Source of the DNA: Gemmatimonadota bacterium
GTDB lineage: Bacteria > Gemmatimonadota > Gemmatimonadetes > Gemmatimonadales > Gemmatimonadaceae
Length of the DNA stretch: 64,000 nt
Assembly: GCA_028287305.1 (NCBI GenBank)
Contig: JAQBPX010000038.1
Location: 372,001-436,000 of the forward strand
Direction: 5' to 3'
The notes below the pieces were generated by a model. It saw nothing but the letters and a program-made list of their open reading frames with translations, made no database searches and was not told where the DNA came from. Below, piece by piece: positions 63,562 to 64,000 of this stretch; positions within the stretch are counted from its first letter, which is position 1; each line of letters starts with the position of its first letter. The position numbers and the translations under genes were made by a program.

Positions 63562-64000
63562 ATGACTGCCTCGCTCGACGCGCTCGAAACACCCGCCGCG
63601 CTCGTGGACCTCGACCGCATGGAGCGCAACCTGTCACGCGCGGCCGATTACGCTCGTGAGCATGCGATCTCGCTCCGACCGCACGTCAAGACGCACAAGT
63701 CCCCGCGCATCGCGGCGGAGCAGCTGCGGCTCGGCGCGGTGGGCGTCACCTGCGCCACTCCGCACGAGGCGGAGGTGATGAGCGCGGTGTGCGACGACGT
63801 GCTGGTCGCGTATCCACCAGTGGGCCGCGCGCGCGCCGAGCGCCTGGCGTCGCTGCCCGCCGGCGTGACGCTCACCGTGGCGCTGGACTCGGAGCAGGCG
63901 ATGCGCGACATCGCAGCGGCCGCGCAGGGCGCCGACCGCGCGGTGCGCGTGCTCGTGGAGGTGGACGTCGGCATGCACCGCGTGGGACTGCCGCAGCTGC
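63562..64000 (+). CDS. Fold-type III PLP enzyme (D-threonine aldolase/D-serine dehydratase-like), 3' end cut
   Basis: The first ~146 residues are visible: MTASLDALETPAALVDLDRM, then the PLP lysine region in LRPHVKTHKSPRIA, GVTCATPHEAEVM, VLVEVDVGMHRVGL. This matches the alanine-racemase-like N-terminal barrel of D-threonine aldolases and D-serine dehydratases. The C-terminal metal-binding part that would separate the two lies outside the window. It is divergent from ridA across 62 bases. Confidence 0.88.
   Translation, partial: MTASLDALETPAALVDLDRMERNLSRAADYAREHAISLRPHVKTHKSPRIAAEQLRLGAVGVTCATPHEAEVMSAVCDDVLVAYPPVGRARAERLASLPAGVTLTVALDSEQAMRDIAAAAQGADRAVRVLVEVDVGMHRVGLPQL

Noticed and set aside
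63562-64000. Alanine racemase
   Set aside because: The HVKTHKSP lysine context and lack of the family N-terminal signature fit D-threonine aldolase/D-serine dehydratase better; the deciding C-terminus is outside the window.

Overview
The window reads as ordinary chromosome of a very GC-rich, Gram-negative (diderm) bacterium. The mix of a giant TonB-linked receptor with an N-terminal carboxypeptidase-like domain, peptidase/propeller/outer-membrane-barrel fusions, many short secreted proteins and ATGA/GTGA gene overlaps is most like Gemmatimonadota. That assignment is by general resemblance only. There is no phage, transposase, CRISPR array, rRNA or tRNA that I can see. The left end holds a partial conserved hypothetical gene and the right end a truncated fold-type III PLP enzyme.

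Layout. 1-7.6 kb: a sigma-54 activator overlapped with a Mog/MoaB-family gene, gcvT, a lipase-like hydrolase and secreted proteins. 7.6-15.6 kb: a 1231-residue TonB-type receptor coupled to a secreted propeller, two small lipoprotein genes, then a plus-strand operon of an outer-membrane/glycogen-binding-fold protein, an ECF sigma factor, a membrane protein carrying the same fold, and a secreted protein. 15.6-25.8 kb: one-carbon and redox block with formate-tetrahydrofolate ligase, fdhD, an NAD-type formate dehydrogenase, an H-NOX haem protein, a flavin-type oxidase-fold protein and a peroxiredoxin. 25.8-36.1 kb: housekeeping run on the minus strand (aroC-aroK-smg-like-topA-trmFO-xerC, then hslV-hslU-argF). 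36.3-53 kb: type IV pilus region (pilMNOPQ, minor pilins, major pilin, a GT2/TMTC-like glycosyltransferase pair and pilS/pilR). 53-64 kb: arfB, cell-envelope peptidases, a lytic transglycosylase, an LTxxQ protein and RidA.

Main result. Two genes are broken by one in-frame TGA each, and in both cases the TGA falls exactly on the catalytic residue of the family and is followed by a stem-loop of the bacterial SECIS type. They are the formate dehydrogenase catalytic subunit (TGA at 23697-23699) and a Bcp-like peroxiredoxin whose peroxidatic cysteine is replaced (TGA at 25632-25634). I annotate both as selenoproteins, so the genome should encode SelA, SelB, SelC and SelD elsewhere. The formate dehydrogenase is also split in an unusual way: its Fe4S4 domain and ferredoxin domains sit on a different gene from the Sec-containing catalytic domain.

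The intergenic regions hold several families of dispersed palindromic or tandem repeats. Some of them form the ends of genes (mog, the H-NOX gene, fdhD, the FDH iron-sulfur subunit) or lie within one (hslU). One family keeps the same cloverleaf-like folding plan while the inner hairpin sequences differ.
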